Shown here: one piece after another, positions 51,108-61,588 of the stretch | Layout: every line of letters starts with the position of its first letter | How positions within the stretch are numbered: the first letter of the stretch is position 1 | Source: Nectonema munidae | Taxonomy: Eukaryota > Nematomorpha > Nectonematoida > Nectonematidae | DNA length: 64,000 bases | Assembly: GCA_030549495.1 (NCBI GenBank) | Contig: JAUIRK010000774.1 | Span: 82,110-146,109 of the forward strand | Direction of reading: 5' to 3' | Program-made: the position numbers and the translations under genes | The notes under the pieces: generated by a model | What the model saw: the letters and a program-made list of their open reading frames with translations, nothing else | Databases searched by the model: none | Told to the model about the DNA's origin: nothing

Positions 51108-52905
51108 GATCCGCAAGTGTTCACGTCAAAAAAACGGATATATTCAGAAGCATATATAGACTTCGGTTTTACCTTCGTTGTGAATAACGGAGAATATCTG
51201 CCACAATGTGTCATCTGTACAAAGACCTTGGGGAATGGTAGCATAAAGCCATTCCAGCTGAAGCAACACCTTCAAGGATGCCATGCCGATCTACAGAACA
51301 AGAATCGTGAATACTTCAAGCTGAAATAAAATTATCTGAAGAAGACGAGATTGGCCTCAACTGGAACGTTTCGTGAGTAAACGGACGCTATTGTGAAAGT
51401 GTCATACGAAGTCATGTACAAGATTGCGAGGGAGAAGAAACCACACACAATTGTTGAAACATAGATGAAGCCCGGTATGCTGCAGTACATTAAGTTGGTC
51501 TTTAGTGAGCCTGCCCACAACAAGATGACCCAGATTTCCTATTTAAACAACACTAATCGGTCAAGGATCGATGATATTGATGAGAGGATCAAGAACCAAG
51601 TTGTTCAGAAGGTTCGAGGATCACAGTTTTTTTCAATTCAACTTGACGAATCGACAGATGTTGCGAATCTGTCCTAAATGTTGGTCTTTGTTCGTTATAG
51701 CAGCGAAAAAGGAATTGCAGAAGAATTCCTCTTTTAAAAACCTTTCCAGACCACAACCAAAGCTCAAGATGTAATGGACCTTATCAATGACTTTTTCGAA
51801 GACAGCAACATCACCTGGGAGTATCTGGTTGGGGTGTGCACGGATGGTGCCTCAGCCATGCTTAGTTCTCGATCGGGGTTCGTTACGCTCGTCAAACAAA
51901 AGAATTCGGTAGTGGAATCGACACACTGTTTTATCCACAAAGAGGCGCTTGCTTTGATAACTCTCCACAAGAACATCAAGCAGCATCTTGAGACTGTAAT
52001 CAAAGTCGTTAACTTTATCAAGTTTTCCGCTCTGAACACTCAGCTGTTCTGTCGGTTCTGTGAAGGCATGGAAGCCAACCACGAATCGTTGCTGCTTCAT
52101 ACTTAGGGGGGGGGGGGGATGGCTCTCGAAAGGGAACATGTTGTTGCGAGTCCTGGAATTGTTTGATGAGGTGGTAGCCTTCCTTCGGGCTCAAGAGAAT
52201 ATTCTGCTTCTGGAGGAGTTGAAGGGTGAGTGAAGGGCATTGAACGAGCTCAACCGGAAATTGCAGGGCAAAGGGACCAACATTCTTTTCAGTCGGACAA
52301 GATCAGAGCTTTTGTGGCTAAACTGAATCTAAATTGGAAAAGAGCTGGGAGTGGTGGTTTTTCCTCATTCCTCGTTCTGAAAGAATGTTTCGAGGATATG
52401 AAAGATGGTCTGACTGATCCAATAGTCGAGGATATCAAACAAAACTTCGAAGGCTTGGAGGAAGAATTCAAGTATTACTTCCCAGGTATCACAAATGAGA
52501 AAAACAAGAACAAACTTATCAGAGACCCATTTTAGAGGAACGTTGATGATGTGCCAGAAGCGTGGCAGGAAGAGTTCCAGCACTTGAAATACGACTCTGC
52601 AGAGAAGGATGCCTTCCCGAATATGGAATTGGAAGAGTTTTGGACCCAAGTCCGAGGAACCTATCCGCTTCTTGCGACCGGTAGGACTTTTTACCCAAAT
52701 ACACCCAAATATACCCAAATACACGCAAATATGTTCTTTATTTACAAATAAGAACTTGAAATTAAAAATAATATTAAATAAATGCTTAAAATAAAAAAAT
52801 ACACAGATATTTAAGGGTGGAGGCGGATCTTCGATGTGCGCTCTCCATAATTCCCTGCACATTGAAGGACTTGTGAACGGCAAACAATGCCAGAAGTCAC
52901 ACTAA
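51108..52905 (+). pseudogene. ZBED5-like hAT transposase pseudogene
   Basis: Order on the plus strand: RKRIYSEAYIDFGFTFV and a BED-type zinc finger with CVICTKTLGN and LKQHLQGCHADL; KMTQISYLNNTNRSRI; QFFSIQLDESTDVANLS (catalytic Asp region, about 51620-51675); ITWEYLVGVCTDGASAML (second Asp, about 51810-51865); CFIHKEALA (C..H motif, about 51928); then EWE-region-like blocks, RNVDDVPEAWQEEFQHLKYD and EEFWTQVRGTYPLLAT (about 52535-52680). A C-terminal block, VEADLRCALHNSLHIEGLVN, lies at about 52818-52877. Stops occur near 51328, 51463, 51675, 52104 and 52534. About 130 bases of CCCAAATA-type repeat replace coding sequence at 52683-52811. The family is shared with vertebrate ZBED5/GTF2IRD2-like genes. 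This copy is dead. Confidence 0.85.
52684..52735 (+). repeat. Short tandem repeat (CCCAAATA-like)
   Basis: ACCCAAATACACCCAAATAT and related units inside the broken transposase. Confidence 0.8.
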
Positions 52906-53230
52906 AATGCCGTGTTAGTGTTAGTGTTCTTATTCAATTCAATTTAATGTTAGCTCTATTAGTGCATTTGAAAACTACTACACGCGTAGTTGTGAAAAAG
53001 CGAAGTTCATCAAGATAGAGAGAACAACAATTCTTCACAGCTGTCATATAAAGTGGTACAATTGTCGCACTAGCCATTCATTACCCGAGTATCCCTGTTT
53101 CTTCTGCTCCTGTGGAACTTACTTGCTGGCAAAATTATCCGGCCAGATTAATGCTGTCTATCCGATTATTAAAGTTTCTCAAGTGTAATTCACAGCTAGA
53201 GTGATTTTAAATTGTAATAAAACTTTCATG

Positions 53231-53545
53231 AAAAGTGTTCATTTGTTTTTCATTTATTTAATATATATGTTGCCGTTAAGCAACTTTAGGAGGGGTTTAC
53301 AGAAGGATGGGTGTCTCGCGAAGAGTTTCAAGTGTTGAAGGACATATCAGTGAGCCCTACTTATCAAAGGCTGGGTAGTGTACATTGTCGAAATTGGCTT
53401 GTGCACCTTTAAGATCCCTAAGGAATATTCGAAAAGAGTAGGTGAATTTCCCTGTTCTCTAGTTTCCTTCCTTCGGTGCCCATCTCGATAGACATGTACC
53501 ACCTTTGGGTTGCCTAGCTCGAGAGTTGAAGCGAATGGATAAAAA
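53231..53545. other. GC-richer unrecognised stretch
   Basis: 53330-53530 has higher GC (for example CCTTCGGTGCCCATCTCG) and an open minus frame of 77 codons (53347-53580) without a recognisable domain. Possibly an unknown repeat. Confidence 0.3.
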
Positions 53546-53690
53546 ATTGTAATTGTAATTGTAATTGAGTAGAAAATCAATTATATAATTGTAATTGTAA
53601 TTGAAATTGGCAAAATGGCAACATAATTGCAATTATTGTAATTTGAGCCTTGTAATTAAAAATGTAATTGTAATTAGTTTATAATTGAAC
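53546..53690 (+). repeat. (AATTGT)n degenerate simple repeat
   Basis: TTGTAATTGTAATTGTAATT and variants over about 145 bases. Confidence 0.9.
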
Positions 53691-55046
53691 CTAACACTGG
53701 ATGGGTCAAGTTTTTTGTTTGTAAATTGTATGAGTTTGTATTTATTTTTGTTAAAAATGTCTTAAGTTTAGCAGTTTCAGTCTAAATATTATTAAGAAGT
53801 AGAACTTTAGAGTTGTTTATATATAAAACATTGTTGGTAGAGGTTAGGGAAGCAATTGGAAAGTATAATTTGCCTGTTACTAGAGATTTTTTAATTTGAG
53901 CTTGAATTTTTATAAATATTAAAGTTTTACATTTTGTTTCTCTTGAAAGAGAATTTAATTTTTTTTTTCTTGAGTCAGTGGGTTTAAAGAAACCATATAA
54001 TAATATTTAATTTAGTGTAAAAATTTTTTAAGGTTTTTGAAAAGTGATAGAGGTATTGTTGAATATTTTATTAGATGAGTATCAAGCATTGGCTTATCTT
54101 ATTGGGTGGATTATAGAAAACAGCTGCATGTTTTTGATGTTTTTTTTATGAGTTTTATGATACATATTAATAATGGCGTATCGTTTTTAATTGTTCAACT
54201 CTTCCTTGTCTCCTTCCTTACATTATTTCTCTTGAATAAATACGCAGATTTTAAATTACAAAATAAATTTGTTATATTTTTTACATTTGTTGCCTGGTAT
54301 TTTTCATTTCTAATAATATTCTTTCTTCCCTTAGATGTAATCCAAGTAAGCTTATTTTTTTAGTAACAAATAAATTTATGATAATATACTAAAAAATATT
54401 TTATATTGTTTTCTAAATTAATTTTATATTACTTAAGAAAAATGCTTTGCACAAAACGGCAACGAACATGATATGTATTACTGCTACATGGAACTAATCT
54501 AATCTAAATTTTATTTTCCAATATTTTCTCAATGAATAAATAATTAAAATTAGATAAGAACTATTTAATGTATTTTCCTTCTTATTTTAAAATAATTGTC
54601 GAATAATTAAAAAATTTTACTGTTTACAATAATTATGCAGTCTTGCTTAATATTTTTTTTAGATTTCTAATAATCTTACAGCTTCATTCTAAAAAGGACT
54701 TCTTCTTTTTCTTCATCTTTTCCCATTTAAACCAGCTTTTGAATGAGGCTTTGTGCTGGTTTTCAATGCCGGTTGCAAGCTTTTTATTTTGAAAAGGACT
54801 GTTATAATAATTTTTTTGAAAATGCTTGTTTTTTCTTATAAAAATTCTTAATTTTTAAATATTTGTATTTTTAGACTTTATTTCGTCTTTGCACACAAGA
54901 ATATCGTTCAGAGAGCAATCATACTCTTCAAAAGTATTATTTTATATATTTTTATGTAATAATTTATTTAATCAATAGATTATTTGTAAATCAAATTGAC
55001 TGGAAAAATAAATAGGTTTAGACTTTTTTTTAAATTATATGCTAAC
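53691..55046. other. No feature recognised
   Basis: AT-rich. The 85-residue frame at 54106-54363 is hydrophobic because of T-rich codons and is not convincing as a gene. Confidence 0.4.
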
Positions 55047-55054
55047 TTTTCAAC

Positions 55055-55281
55055 AAGGGACGCACATCCGGTGGGCGATGTTTTTTTCGCTGGAAGTATA
55101 GTTTTTAAATTTCAATTTTATAAAAAATATAAAGTAGTCTTGTAAATTCACGTATGCGCTGTATACACTCTATTTTAAAGCATTGCCTGAATATTTGGTC
55201 TCCCATGGTATTTCCAGACCTGTAATTTTGAAAATTACAAAAAAAATTCGCCCCCAATAATTTTCAGAATGTGCGCCCCTA
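55055..55281. mobile_element. hAT-like MITE with exact 8-bp duplication
   Basis: The left end is AAGGGACGCACATCC and the right end reverse-complements to TAGGGGCGCACATTC. Identical TTTTCAAC flanks lie at 55047-55054 and 55282-55289. A decayed relative lies at 2521-2721. Confidence 0.85.
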
Positions 55282-55289
55282 TTTTCAAC

Positions 55290-56446
55290 CTATGGTATCT
55301 TCAAGTTACACCATATATTTCCTGTATGTTTTAAATTTAATGATAGATTTTGACATAAAATTATGGGGATATTTTTGTAATATATGAAACAGTTTATTGA
55401 GTACTTTTCCCATAAGAATGTGATTTAAATATATTATAAAAGAGATTTATGAGAGAAGGCAAAACAGATTTTTTCGATACAATTACTCCTTTTTACAGCG
55501 ATATCGAAAACTGAAATAGATTAAATTATGAGATGTAGAGGTATAATGTTGCTTCATTTGTTCTAACGATGACACTTACTACAAGGATTGATCTCTAGTT
55601 CTAAGTAGGGGTGTTGCGATATTTTAATTATTGAATGTTCATTTAACTATAAGCACATGTGAGTGTGTTAACGAGGAGATTCTTTCTAAGTTCATAGTGA
55701 ACATACGATAATTTAAGCTATTTGCCTTGAGCCCTTTGCTATTTTTGTATAAATGTTTAAGGCAGTGTGCATGACAGATCCATTTTTTCTAAGTTCTAAG
55801 CGATTAATGGAACATTTTTACTTTCTTTGTGCTTTAGTGCTTGCCTTCCTTGTGTATTCCCTTATTTTTTTCTTTCACTTATTCAAATAGAAAGAAAGCT
55901 AAAGTGTTCCATAAATTCATGTGTTCCATGTATCTCCTTTACCGCGTGGTTGACTACATAAGAATTCTTGGCATCCTTTCTAAATATTTTTCTTTTATTT
56001 ATTGATATAGCGTAAGTTTAAATGTGTCTTATTTCAATCACTGTCGTCTTCCAGATTTCTACGTCTCAGATAACACCCTTTACCACGTCTGGCGTATTGT
56101 TTACTGGACAAGCCAATTTTTGACATGGTAATTTTCTTTTCTTTTCCTTAATGAAATACCCTCTTAAATATTCCAATTGTTGTGGATTCAGATGGGTACA
56201 CACTATAGCTCATGTGACCTTTCTGTAGACGAAAAATATTTCTTGTTTTAACTGCTCAATGTGTATTACATATCTACTGTTGAATACGTGATATCGGGAA
56301 AACTGTAAGGGCTTCCATTTTTTGTTCAAAATTATGATTTATTATAATTTTGGCAAAAAATTTCCAAATATTCAAAAACTAGTATGCCAGGAATATTGAT
56401 ATCAATTCAAGTACGTCTACTTTATTAATACTTATTCGAAAGGAGA
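55290..56446. other. No feature seen
   Basis: AT-rich, nothing supported. Confidence 0.4.
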
Positions 56447-57017
56447 AGAAGAAGAAGAAGCCTTTATTATACAAATGTAAATAAAAAGGGAAAACATACT
56501 TCGAAACAATAAAAATCAAATGGCACACATGAGAATACAAAACATATATTTGTATAAATGGTTGAGAAAAAGTTCCTAAGAACCGCTTAAATCATAACCA
56601 TCTAGTACATTTCAAAAAAAGGTAGATACACAATATAAATTTTCAAACATTTGGAATTTAGTAAAGAGATAAGCAATAAATGCATAATCAAATAACTAGA
56701 TACTTAATATATGTATTCACTAAACAAGAATAACATTTTTAATAGATACGTAAAGCAAATAGTCATTCGCAGCTAATAAAAAGATGCAAAATATATACAT
56801 TCATGAATACGAGCAAGAATAACAATTACGAATATTACATTTCATATTATATTCATTAAAAAAGAATTCTATTAATTTCATTTAAACTATTGGCAAAGAA
56901 TCTTTACAATCAAAAATTTTTGCAAGTACTCTATTCCATAATTTACAAGCTATGAATCTCAAGTAAAAATTTGATTTGCCCAATCTAAATCTAGGCATTA
57001 CAAATGAACAACTATTT

Positions 57018-58840
57018 CTAAGTGAGTGATACAGCATTAGACTTATAAGTAAACCAATCACAAAAAATATCAGGTAAAAGATTATTAGAATATTTACATA
57101 TAAATAGTGAAACTCTATGTTTATAAAGATCATTCAATTTCAGTAATTTTGCATAATAAAAGGGAATTGATGAATGAAAGAAATAAGCTTTATTAAAAAT
57201 AATTCTCATAGCTTTTTTTTGAGGAATGTAAACAGTATCATTATTTGTGTACCCCCAATTTTCAATTCTATAAATTAAGTGAGGTATAAAAAGTGCTTTA
57301 TATAGAATAAGTCTTATTTTAAGAGGGAAAATATTTTTAACAACTCTAAGTCTACCTAAAACTGAATTCATTTTGGAAACAATAAACTGGTGATGGGCAT
57401 TCCAATTTAATTTATTATCAACAACAAGACCTAGAAAATTGAATTGATCAACATACTCAATCATTAGATTTGTCTTGGTAATTTTATGACTATTAGAAAA
57501 GTACATAGCCTTGAATTTATAAAGATTTATTTCCATAGAATTTCGATGTAACCATTTGAGGACTGAATTAAAGCAATCAAATGAGATGTCTTCTTTAATG
57601 GAATTAAATTCATCTGTGTACATGAGCAAATCATTGCCACAGCAGACATAGGAAATACCATTCAGGTAGGTCAAGAACAATAAGGGCCCAAGGATTGAGC
57701 CCTGGGGAACCCCACATTCAACTAATTTCAAATCAGATGGTGTATGACTTATCAAAACAGGCTGATATCTTGATTCGAGATAAGATTTAAGCAGTTTACG
57801 AGATGAAGAATCAAATCCATAGAGACTAAGCTTAATGAATGAGATTACAATGAGGTATTGTACCAAAAGCGCTAGAAAGATCCAAAAAATATGTAAATAG
57901 AGATAAGCCATTATCCAAATAGTGAGAAACTTTATCGACAAAGATGGAATGAAGTAAAGTAGTTGAGTGATGCTTTCGAAACCCAAATTGTTTCTCATAA
58001 ATAATATTGTTCTGCTGAAAATATTTGTAAATTTGCGAATGCAAAAGTTTTTCGAATATTTTAGACAATGAGGAAATAATGCTAATAGGTCTAAAATTAG
58101 AAGCATCGCGTTTATTACCCCTTTTTAAATACAGGAATAACTTTGGTATACTTAAAAACAGATGGAAAAGTACAATGTGATATGCAAGAGTTGTGACCAA
58201 TTAGTAAGTATTTGGCCAAAGTTGATAAAACAAGTTTGATATTAGCTATTGATATACCATATATATCTTCACTAAAATTATTTTTCATTTGATTTACAGT
58301 CAAAAGAATGTCCTTCGTGGTGAATGATGCAAACTTAAAAAAAGAGTTAGTTCTTCGAAGAAAAGTACTAGTAATAACCTGCGGCTCAGACTTTGCTTTT
58401 TTAATGAACGTATTATTAAAAACATGACCTATTGATTTATCGTTCGATAAAACTATATCACCGCTCTTCAAATAGATTTGATTATTCATGATTCTTTTAA
58501 AACATTAGTTAAGTTTGTTCCACATATCTTTAGAATTAAAGGAGTCAAAATACTTTTAAAATGTAGTTTTTTTCTGAGTTCTGATAGCAGACTTAATTTT
58601 ATTTCTTATAGAAACAAACTTATTTTTAATATGGGAGCAGTCTGTGTCATCTGCCCTCCTTAATAATTTATATAAAGAATCTCTCTTTTTAATTAATTTT
58701 AGTATGTCTATGTTAATCCAGGGATTTATAGCAATCTTATATTTATTTTTGTTATAGTACTTCAAAAGTACCATGGATTCAGAAATTTTATGTGAAACAA
58801 TATTGTTGAAAACAGAAAAAAAAACGCTCAGGATCATCAT
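57018..58840 (-). pseudogene. LINE ORF2, reverse transcriptase
   Basis: Blocks run from an N-terminal linker (58840-58556, NPWINIDILKLIKKRDSL) through TTKDILLTVNQMKNNFSED and TKVIPVFKKG (58489-58115). A second frame has NFRPISIISSLSKIFEKLL and TYFLDLSSAFGTIPH (58200-57832). A third has CGVPQGSILGPLLF and MYTDEFNS (57850-57018), followed by the thumb (FLGLVVDNKLNW). Motif A keeps its first Asp. Motif C is YTDE instead of YADD, so one catalytic Asp is lost. Two frame changes separate the blocks. Confidence 0.85.
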
Positions 58841-58849
58841 ATAACTGAA

Positions 58850-59330
58850 TCAAACTTTTTCTTTATAATAATTTTGTCAACTATTTCAAAATTGAGAGAC
58901 AAAAAATTGGGAAGTGGTCTGATTTCCCTGACTCTAAAACACAAGCATCATAAGTAAACTTAGAATCATTCAAGAAGTTATCAATGAGAGTCTTGTGAAT
59001 CTCGATCGAGAAAACTTCAAAAGAGGATAAGATGAGATCTTCTTTGAGAACACGGTATGATAACGTATCATGAATGAGAAAAGCTAATCCAGAGTGAGTA
59101 GAAAACTTACAAGGTGAAGATAAAAAATGATATTGGGGATAATCAACAAAATTTACATAATTGCCACTTAGCCAAGTTTCTTGTAGACCAACAACTTTTA
59201 ATTAATGATCATTATGCATATTCACATTCTCAACTAAATTAAATATATCAGAAAACTTTAGAGTAATTGACTGACAATTAAACGACATCAAATTAAAAGC
59301 ATGCTGTAACTTTACATCATTCATCTTATC
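58850..59330 (-). pseudogene. LINE ORF2, apurinic endonuclease domain, internally deleted
   Basis: Blocks: LMSFNCQSITLKFSDIFNLV (about 59293-59235), VVGLQETWLSGN (about 59193-59160, catalytic Glu), STHSGLAFLIHD (about 59105-59070) and SGKSDHFPIF (about 58930-58900, the SDH motif). The middle of the domain between IHD and SDH is too short, so part of the active site is deleted. Confidence 0.75.
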
Positions 59331-59436
59331 AACAAGGTTAGAGGAAACATAGACCTCCTGATTTTCATATTCGAATAACTTAGAAAATAAAACATCATCT
59401 AAATTTTTATAACCGTTAAAACTATCATCCATACGT

Positions 59437-60293
59437 TTAAGATTGAGAGGAAACCCAAACATTAAAGTTAGTAAAGTTTTTAACAAACTCGATTTCATTT
59501 TTATCACAAGTGCAGTTAAAACTCCCAGCACAATGATCAAAAATTTTGTAACCATTTTTTTGGCAATTAAAGCAGACATGCTTATCAGAAATTCCCTTCA
59601 TATTGCAAGTATCAAATTTATGATACAAAGCACAATATTTACATATGGAACGATTTTTACAAAATTTAAGTGTATGCCCATAATGACAACAATTTGACCA
59701 AAACTTAACACCATAATAGTCATAACATCTTACAACATTATAATTAAAATAAATATAAAAATTATTAAGTTTAATAAAATTATAAACCTTAGGGGACACC
59801 GATACGATGACAAGCTTCTTGTTAGCAAACTTCGAGCTTTTAGAAAACAAGAATTTAAAGGAATTACTGCCATCTTTTTCCACAATCTTCAGTAACTCAG
59901 GATTCTTTATCATGTTGGATACTACATCATCTTTCACACCATCATCAATATGGAAATGAATTTTAGGAGAAAACTTTGGAGCATGCTTGAAATCAAGATT
60001 TTTCTCTTTAAATTTTTCCTCAGCTTTAGCCAAATTTGTAGAAGTAGGTAGTTTACCTAAACTTCATTCAAACAGGATTTGGCATCATTTAACAACGAGT
60101 CATGAGTATCATTGCCAGATTTCAGGTATAAAATGTTGTTTGAACTTTTTTTCACCACTCCAGCATACGTTTGATCACTTTTGTTACCAACATTACTGTG
60201 AGGTAGAGAAACACAATCGGATGTTGGAGAATTTAACAATTTAGTTTTCACTTCTTTTTCCAAATTTCCAACATCAACACTAATTTCTTCCAC
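59437..60293 (-). pseudogene. LINE ORF1 (zinc-knuckle nucleic-acid-binding protein)
   Basis: Two nearly contiguous frames (60293-60057 and 60033-59437) separated by a break. The second contains the zinc-knuckle cluster: NCCHYGHTLKFC, then ICKYCALYHKFDTC and VCFNCQKNG. In the first knuckle the expected initial Cys is replaced (FWSNCC), while the later ones look intact. The N-terminal part is acidic and basic in blocks, without a clear RRM motif by eye. Confidence 0.75.
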
Positions 60294-60530
60294 TAAATTA
60301 GTAATCGTATCTAATTTAGATTCAACTTTATGTTAGAAATAATACAATCAAGATTAGACTTTACTCCTTTTTACTAAATGAATTAATTGAGTCTCCTAGT
60401 TTTATCAGGTTTTCAATAATAATCGGGAAGTCGTTAGCGAAATTTTTATCAGAAATAGCTTCCATCAGATTACTAGAATCGATATTATTTAGGGAACAGG
60501 ATCCTTTCATTTTTCTCAACATCATAAAAA

Positions 60531-61087
60531 AAATGAAAAGAGCAAAAGGGTTGCCATTTTAAAAGGTGGAACCTAAAAAGGCCAACAAAAAAGGTGTGCG
60601 AAGACTATAATATAAGAGAAGTGTTTGTAAATCTGAATAAGAAAAGCTACTACCAATGTTGAGGAGTTTGGAGTTGGTGATTTTAAAGGTATAAGAGTAG
60701 TAGTAATCAAATTTACCGGAATCTCATTTTTTAAGTATTTTAAAAATAAAAAAAGTTTAATGTTTGTTAACATATGTTGTAGCCTTTCTTTGGTCTAAGT
60801 CAAAAGTAAGAGCTAGATTTAAATATTCTAAATTTTTAGCAAATTTGGAGTCGGAGTCATAGTCTGATTTTTGAAAAAAAAATTTCCTTTTGAAATAAAT
60901 TCAAATTTCAAGTATTTTAGAGTCGGAGTTAGATTTTCTTAGAGTATTTGGAGACATTGTCTAATTTTTGTAAGTACAATACTTAGATTCGAAGTCAAAG
61001 TGGTCCTTCGACTCCGAATCCATGGTTACCACTCTGTCATTGATATCTTAATTGATTATTATTATTGATACCTCATTGATTGTTCTC
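60531..61087. other. No gene; GGAGTCGGAGT-type repeat words
   Basis: GGAGTCGGAGTC near 60847, AGAGTCGGAGTT near 60921 and TTCGACTCCGAATCC near 61007. Otherwise AT-rich. Confidence 0.4.
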
Positions 61088-61588
61088 TTATTTTTTTTAT
61101 TGTTGTTGTTGTGGTTCTCCAGGCTCAAGGAAGCCTGCACCACGCAAAAAATGCACCACATTATCTGGGTCCAGCCATAGTTGTAGAGTATTTGTAATCG
61201 TGTGTTGTTTTCTTAGGGCTGTACGATTGGGGCCATCTGTAATGAGATGTGTTGTTGTGTGAGAGCTAATTTGGCAGAGAAGACGGAGAAGAATATGTAT
61301 GTGCGGTGTCTATTCGGTGTTTATAGTCATTGAGTGATTGATGATGGCCACAGCGTAGACGTGTAAGATGCGTTCTTTCTGATCTTGAGAGTTGTGCTTT
61401 TGTGCTGCTTATCAGGGATGGAGGAGTGTCAAGTCTTTTGTTGCTGGGAAGGCTGACAAGTGCTTGTTTGGTAAGTTGAGTGTGGATATGTTTTATCAGA
61501 TTTGTTAATGGTGGTATGTTGGTTAGTATTTTAGAGTAGTATCTGAGTGGAGTGGCTGCTACTTCTCTGTGTGTTAGTGGATGATCAC
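61088..61588 (-). mobile_element. LINE 3' end (C-terminus of ORF2), left part
   Basis: Minus-strand reading: LTHREVAATPLRYYSKI and LTRLRCGHHQSLNDYKHRI, then in another frame THLITDGPNRTALRKQH and LWLDPDNVVHFLRGAGFLEP ending QQQQ-stop and an AATAAA tail. This is the C-terminal region after the reverse transcriptase of Jockey-type LINEs ('LRSGH...LN.Y..RI...HLF.CPN'). One frame change separates the two blocks. There is almost no 3' untranslated sequence. Continues beyond the hAT insertion. Confidence 0.75.

Larger units (their letters stand above)
50839..52905 (+). mobile_element. hAT element of the ZBED5/SCAND3 type, broken
   Basis: The proposed left end, CACCGGTTCCCAATAG at 50839, is hAT-like. 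The coding part runs from about 51108 to the stop near 52905. I could not find a matching right terminus. Confidence 0.6.
56447..60530 (-). mobile_element. Near full-length two-ORF LINE (Jockey/CR1-like), inactive
   Basis: Read on the minus strand from about 60530 to 56447: ORF1 with zinc knuckles, then ORF2 with endonuclease and reverse transcriptase, then about 570 bp of 3' sequence ending AATAAAGG and a (TTC)n tail at 56447-56461. Tail type and gene order are typical of Jockey/CR1-superfamily LINEs. I could not confirm the exact 5' end or flanking duplications. Confidence 0.85.

Noticed and set aside
52365-52883. 172-codon minus-strand open frame
   Set aside because: Antisense of the ZBED5-like transposase, which is clearly encoded on the plus strand.
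54106-54363. Small membrane protein
   Set aside because: The hydrophobic run follows from T-rich codons in AT-rich DNA; no homology or context.
57018-58106. Single 362-residue protein
   Set aside because: Its N-terminal third is the out-of-frame shadow of the reverse-transcriptase fingers; only the part after about 57850 is genuine RT.
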